A stretch of 64,000 bases of DNA from Rugalucina vietnamica (lineage: Eukaryota > Mollusca > Bivalvia > Lucinida > Lucinidae), in NCBI GenBank assembly GCA_964017185.1, contig OZ024872.1:61621817-61685816 (forward strand). Direction: 5' to 3'. The translations under genes and the position numbers were made by a program. The notes under the pieces were generated by a model that saw nothing but the letters and a program-made list of their open reading frames with translations, made no database searches and was not told the origin of the DNA. Positions 59,507-64,000 of this stretch are shown one piece after another; position 1 is the first letter of the stretch, and each line of letters opens with the position of its first letter.

Positions 59507-59599
59507 ATCAGATGGGAATAACAAGAAAATAAACAAAACATATTATAGCAAACACACATGTGTGTTTGCTTTAGGATAAACGTACGTAAGAAATTTAGA

Positions 59600-60060
59600 A
59601 AAAAATCTACATACCTTACCGAACAAAACCGACGGTTAGGCGGCCATTAATGTTGGGCGCAGACATTTTTGTCGGCATGCGCAGACAATGTGTCGTTCAG
59701 ATGTCGGGAAATTTGTACTTTCTTTTTTCGGCTGAACATTTTTCTTTGTCAAACATATTTCCATATATCCTATTTCAGATCATATTTGTTTCCAAAATGT
59801 AAAAATATAAGATAAATACACAATTTACAAATGCAGACGACGATGAAGATTGTTTTTTCGAAATTACACCGTTAAAATCCTCGTATTATAGCAAACCAGT
59901 CAACAAGGCAATATAAACGCTCGAAAAAACAAGCGTCTGCGAGGTGTACCTAAAGCAGGTAACCGGCGAAATTATCGAGACGTTTCGAACAGACGGAAAT
60001 TACGCCGTGAATAGCGTGCCTGGTTATTTTTGGGGGACGATATTTGAGGTTTGAAGGAAC
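59600..60060. promoter_or_regulatory. CpG-containing patch with possible minus-strand first exon
   Basis: CpG content rises against the A/T-rich surroundings (GGCGGCCATTAATGTTGGGC, TCGAGACGTTTCGAACAGAC). On the reverse strand ATG at 59666 opens MSAPNINGRLTVGFV up to a GTAAGG donor after 59620. No protein identified; it could be a promoter and first exon of an unknown transcript or chance. Confidence 0.3.
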
Positions 60061-60074
60061 AGAAGGAAAACATT

Positions 60075-60905
60075 TAAGGGAGCTACCTACCTAGGTCTAC
60101 CTAAAAACCTAACTAGGTCTACCTGCCTACCAAGGTCTACCTGCCTACCAAGGTCTACCTACCTAACTAGGTCTACCAACCTAGGTCTATCTACCTAGGT
60201 CTACTTTCCAAGGTCTACCTACCTAAGTCTACTAACCAAGGTTTATCTACCTGTGTCTACTTACCAAGGTTCCCTTTCCTAGGTTTACTTACCTATGTCT
60301 TAGTCTACCTATCTAGGTCTACCTTCCAAGGTCTACTTATCTAGGTCTACTTACCAAGGTCAAGTTACCAAGGTCTACATACCTAGGTCTACTTCCAATG
60401 TCTACATACCTAGGTCTACTTACCAAGGTTTATCTACCTAGGTCTACTTACCTTAGTCTATCGAACTAGGTCTACTTACCAAGGTCTCACTTCCGGGGTC
60501 TACTTACCAAGGTCTGTTTACCAAGGTCTACCTTCTATGGTCTATTTACCAAGTCTACTTACCAAGGTCTACCCACCTAGGTCGACTTACCAAAGTCTAC
60601 CTACTAGGTCTATTAACCAATATCTACCTACCAAGGTCTACCTACCAAGGTCCACCTACCAAAACCTACATACCAAGTCTACTTCCAATGTCTACTAACC
60701 TATTTCTACCTACCAAGTCTAACTATCTACGTCTGCTTACCAAGGTTTACTTACCTAGGTCTACCTACCTAGGTCTACTTACCAAGGTATACATACCTAT
60801 CTATGTCTACTTACCAAAGTCTACTTACCTAGGTCTACCTACCTAGGTCTACTTCCCAAGGTCTACCTACCTAGGTCTACTTACCTGGGTCTACCTACTA
60901 TAGGG
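60075..60905. repeat. Minisatellite of GGTCTACCTACCTA-type units
   Basis: About 12-14-bp units alternating AGGTCTACCTACCTAGG and AGGTCTACTTACCA run almost continuously for ~830 bp with frequent one-base changes. Confidence 0.95.
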
Positions 60906-61242
60906 CATGTTGGGATGACGTCATACAGGTAAGTTTGTTCATTCGGCGGAGGTACATGACTCGGTGTTTATCGCTATGCCATACCAAATTTGGAGTGCAA
61001 AATATGGAATCAAAATGAAATTTTTCCATCAAAGCATTGCATATTCTATTAGATTTCTGGATATAATTCATTCCAATGTAAGGAATGCGTTATATTTTGG
61101 TCAAATTATGGTTTTATTAGCGTCTGAAAGTAGTAAACGCATAGCGATAATGACCGAGGTTACCACCTCCACCGAATGAAGAAAATAGCGGGAAAGGTGA
61201 CCGATATCGATTTTTTTTTCACGGAAGAGTACCTTGCCGACA
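60906..61242. other. Non-repetitive break within the minisatellite
   Basis: A ~335-bp unique stretch with a 71-codon frame (60964-61179) separates two blocks of the same minisatellite. It may be an insertion or the original locus. No known protein. Confidence 0.4.
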
Positions 61243-61385
61243 TGCCCTATGTCTACTTACCAAGGTCTACGTCCGGGGTCTACTTACCTAGGTCTACTTA
61301 CCTAGGTCTACGTACCAAGGTCTACTTACCAAGATCTACCTACCTAGGTTTACCTACAAGGTCTACTTACTCAGGTCTGCTAAAA
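61243..61385. repeat. Minisatellite, second block
   Basis: Same GGTCTACTTACC units as 60075-60905, about 140 bp. Confidence 0.92.
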
Positions 61386-61989
61386 TGGATAGCTGGATAC
61401 ACTTATTGACAAAAAAATCCCAGCATACGGTTTTCCGTGTGTGTTTGCAGATAAGGCAGCGTGCCTTTATTTCATATTATGGCTGTAAATATCGTGTGGC
61501 ATGGGTATTTATGCAATAATGTGGGTTAAGAATCTGATATCTGTTGACGGGTCAGCCTTTGATAAAAGCGATACTTGTATTGAGAGAATCTGAAAACTGC
61601 AAACATGACAAACCTTTTCTTCAACACAGTTCACCACAATTGACGGATACTTTCGGCTAAGCCATCTGAAAAATGCAGGGACTCCCATAATGACCCTAAT
61701 GGGCTTAAGGATCCTAAAATTACAGAGATATCAATATATTTCGCAAAAATGTTTCTATTGTTTTCAAAACTACATGTGGAAATGCACTCCATGAAAACTT
61801 CCGGCAAGTTGACGCTGTTATCTGCAATTCTATTGGTCCTCTATGATAAAATCAACCAATCAAATCATTCGTTGTAAAGACTTACGCGACTGGTTTTCAG
61901 CGGCAAACTCTTTGGGTATTAACCAAGCCCAATGATGCGGTAACTTTAAAAAGCGAAATGAAATTGATAAAATACTCTTGGTCTGGATG

Positions 61990-62170
61990 GGGTATAATGA
62001 TTAATGAACAACGGCCTAAATTTTTTAATGAGAGTGAATAAAGAGCAAAAAGTTTAATGATTAGTGAATAATGAGGTCCTAAAGAATAATGAATAAATGT
62101 AAATTTTTAATGAATAGCAGAGTAATATAATGAATAGTGAATACATTTTAAAGAATAATGAATATGCTAA
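61990..62170. repeat. A/T-rich TGAATAATG-type cryptic repeat
   Basis: Variants of TTAATGAATAGTGAATAATG recur irregularly about ten times. Confidence 0.6.
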
Positions 62171-62499
62171 AATTTGGTTATGGAATTGTCTTAGATGGCC
62201 TCCCTGACATTCAAGAATTTCATTTTTTTCTGGGGTCTGGACGCCCCCAGACCCGATTTTGTTCAAATGGTGTATTCATATTTCAGAAACCCTTGAATGT
62301 TTGGAAAGACATATTTCTGGAAGCCAAGCATATAGGGGCTCACATCATGGACCAATTGAAAAAGAAATGTGTCATTTGAAGGCAGAGACAAATAAATCAT
62401 TCTGGATTTTACTGAGCCAGATACTATTTCACTGTTTTGTTTGCTTATGTATAAGTATTTTCTTTTCATTCTATTACCCCACTCTGTCCTTGTTATGTA

Positions 62500-62659
62500 T
62501 TCACCATTTTTGCATTATCGGCTGGTTTCCTGCTGACAAAAATCAATATTGGAAAAACAGGTAACCAGGTACCCCCCCTCAGGGGGGTTCTGGTTACCTG
62601 TATTTCCAATATTGATTTTTTAAAGCTTGGAACCAGCGGATAATGCAAAAAAGGTGAAT
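62500..62659. repeat. Foldback element B copy 2
   Basis: ATTCACCATTTTTGCATTAT ... TAATGCAAAAAAGGTGAAT ends; arms AATCAATATTGGAAAAACAG / CTGTATTTCCAATATTGATT; inner stem ACCCCCCCTCAGGGGGGT. Same element as 1055-1202. Confidence 0.85.
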
Positions 62660-64000
62660 GTTCCAATCCTATAATGATACTCTTTTCTGTGGATGGACAT
62701 CATCTTGCTTTTTTATATGACAGAACATAATTCACACTGGTAAATGTAAAAGTACTGGAGCTAGTTGCAACGCACTGGTGCAGATTAAATTACGAACTGG
62801 AGTAAGATTAAAATGGCGGAAAAGGTAAACAAAACTTGTACCTCTCTTCATTATCATTCCCTTATAAATTTATGTGTGTGTTATTTGCCATGTCACCTGG
62901 CGCAGAGAAGGGCGGAAGCATTATAGTTTATGATTTTATCACGCAATATGTGATTTATTTCATGGGTTAGAAGCCAAATCCGATACAGTTTTACCAACAT
63001 GACTGGTGGCATGTGTTTTCGTGCCAAAATTGAGGGAAAAATGCATGTCTGAGCATAGTTTTTGTTATATATTATATATTTATGAATAAACATTCAAGAA
63101 ACACGATTTCCGATCGCCAATTTTTTTCTTGGTACCGAAGCAAACGTTTTATTGAGGATTTTCTATTACAACGCACTGGGAGCATATTTTGAAGCATTGG
63201 TACAACGCACTGGTGGTTACACAAACTTGCTGATTTCACACAGACAAAACATATAACTAGCCCAGAAAAAAACAACAACATTATTTTAAAACGGTCATTA
63301 TATAATTCTATGTAAACTACAACATAAACTTGTCTGTACGAGTCAACATATCCTTTTTATAGGTCATATTGTAAACTGAATGCCTAACAAATGTATTGAC
63401 TAAACATTTTAAAGGATCATTGACTATGTCCTATAATATATGCCTTGTTTTCAAAAGCCCAAAACTCCGTTTTAAAGCAATTTCTGCTACAACTTTGCAA
63501 TGAGGAGGGTAGTATGATGTCTTAAAAACGGATAAATGCTATAATGTGTGAAGCATTCCCCCTCATACAATAGATTTGGCAGGCGAAGCAGAGGTAGGGG
63601 TCAAAATTTGAAAATAAAAATTGGAATAAAATCATTTTGTTGCATGTCTGTATTCAGTTCCAGCATTGTAGTGATTTGTAAACATGTAGCTCAGTATCAA
63701 GGGTCTTAGACACCCTAAAATTCATCTCAAAAGTTTGATGCTTTATAAGAGACATTATTTTCATAAATTATTTTGGGAGTTACCTATATATATCACTACT
63801 AACAATGACAAGTATTGAGCAAAGTCATGAGAAAATATGTCCGATTAGTTGCCGAAACAGGTAGACCATAAAACCAAGTTATGTAGCCAAAGATCATGGC
63901 AAAATACTTCACAAATCGGGATTTAAAAACACAGAGGAAGCAAAATATGTACATGCCATTGGCGACTACCACCAGCTGATCTGTACTTTAAGTTTGTTAC
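62660..64000. other. Unassigned stretch
   Basis: No exon (including the missing XRN2 first exon), paired termini or tandem repeat recognised. Confidence 0.4.

Noticed and set aside
47844-64000. XRN2 first coding exon in this window
   Set aside because: Searched the reverse strand for MGVPAFFRWL/RKYPS-type coding sequence and found no acceptable match.

Overview
This window is nuclear DNA from an invertebrate animal, most likely a bivalve mollusc. The evidence is a multi-exon gene with GT-AG introns, encoding a metazoan-type nuclear 5'-3' exoribonuclease (XRN2), buried in transposon-rich, A/T-rich DNA. The repeat types (pearl/HINE-like elements with tandem cores, tRNA-derived SINEs, a Penelope-like element) are familiar from bivalves. 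That assignment is inference from repeat style; no species can be named.

Gene content: the only host gene I can support is XRN2 on the minus strand. I place 28 coding exons between 47843 (5' side) and 7950 (3' side), all joining in phase, for about 822 codons. The first coding exon (start Met and first ~25 residues in relatives) and the C-terminal end were not found and probably lie outside the window or in very short exons. The exons carry the acidic active-site motifs, a CCHC zinc knuckle and the conserved C-terminal core. One exon is only 18 nt long and carries a catalytic aspartate.

Repeat layout, left to right. 1-7.9 kb: downstream flank or 3' introns with palindromic MITEs and a HINE-like element. 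8-14 kb: a TTAA-flanked MITE, SINEs and a 151-bp-unit HINE-like element. 14.3-20.1 kb: a 5.8-kb TAA-flanked element with TIRs and further elements nested in it. 20.7-25 kb: a three-level nest of HINE-like elements. 25-34 kb: dense XRN2 exons with MITEs. 34.4-38.4 kb: a 3.9-kb TTA-flanked element with nested foldback and HINE-like elements. 39-47.9 kb: the XRN2 5' half. 48-64 kb: no host exon recognised, but a HINE-like element, a Penelope-like retroelement split by another HINE-like element, a TIR element holding a LINE reverse transcriptase that is itself split by an 8-bp-TSD foldback, a SINE, a CpG-rich patch and a 12-bp minisatellite.

Most notable patterns: (i) a ~236-bp palindromic MITE family (17 copies or fragments) sits close to XRN2 splice sites, nearly always with the same end facing the exon; (ii) five unrelated tandem-repeat families share one terminal architecture and insert between two A residues (TT on the other strand), consistent with non-autonomous Helentrons; (iii) several 8-bp-TSD foldbacks have arms built by iterating a short word. 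The large XRN2 introns shrink to roughly 200-500 bp once the single large insertion in each is subtracted.
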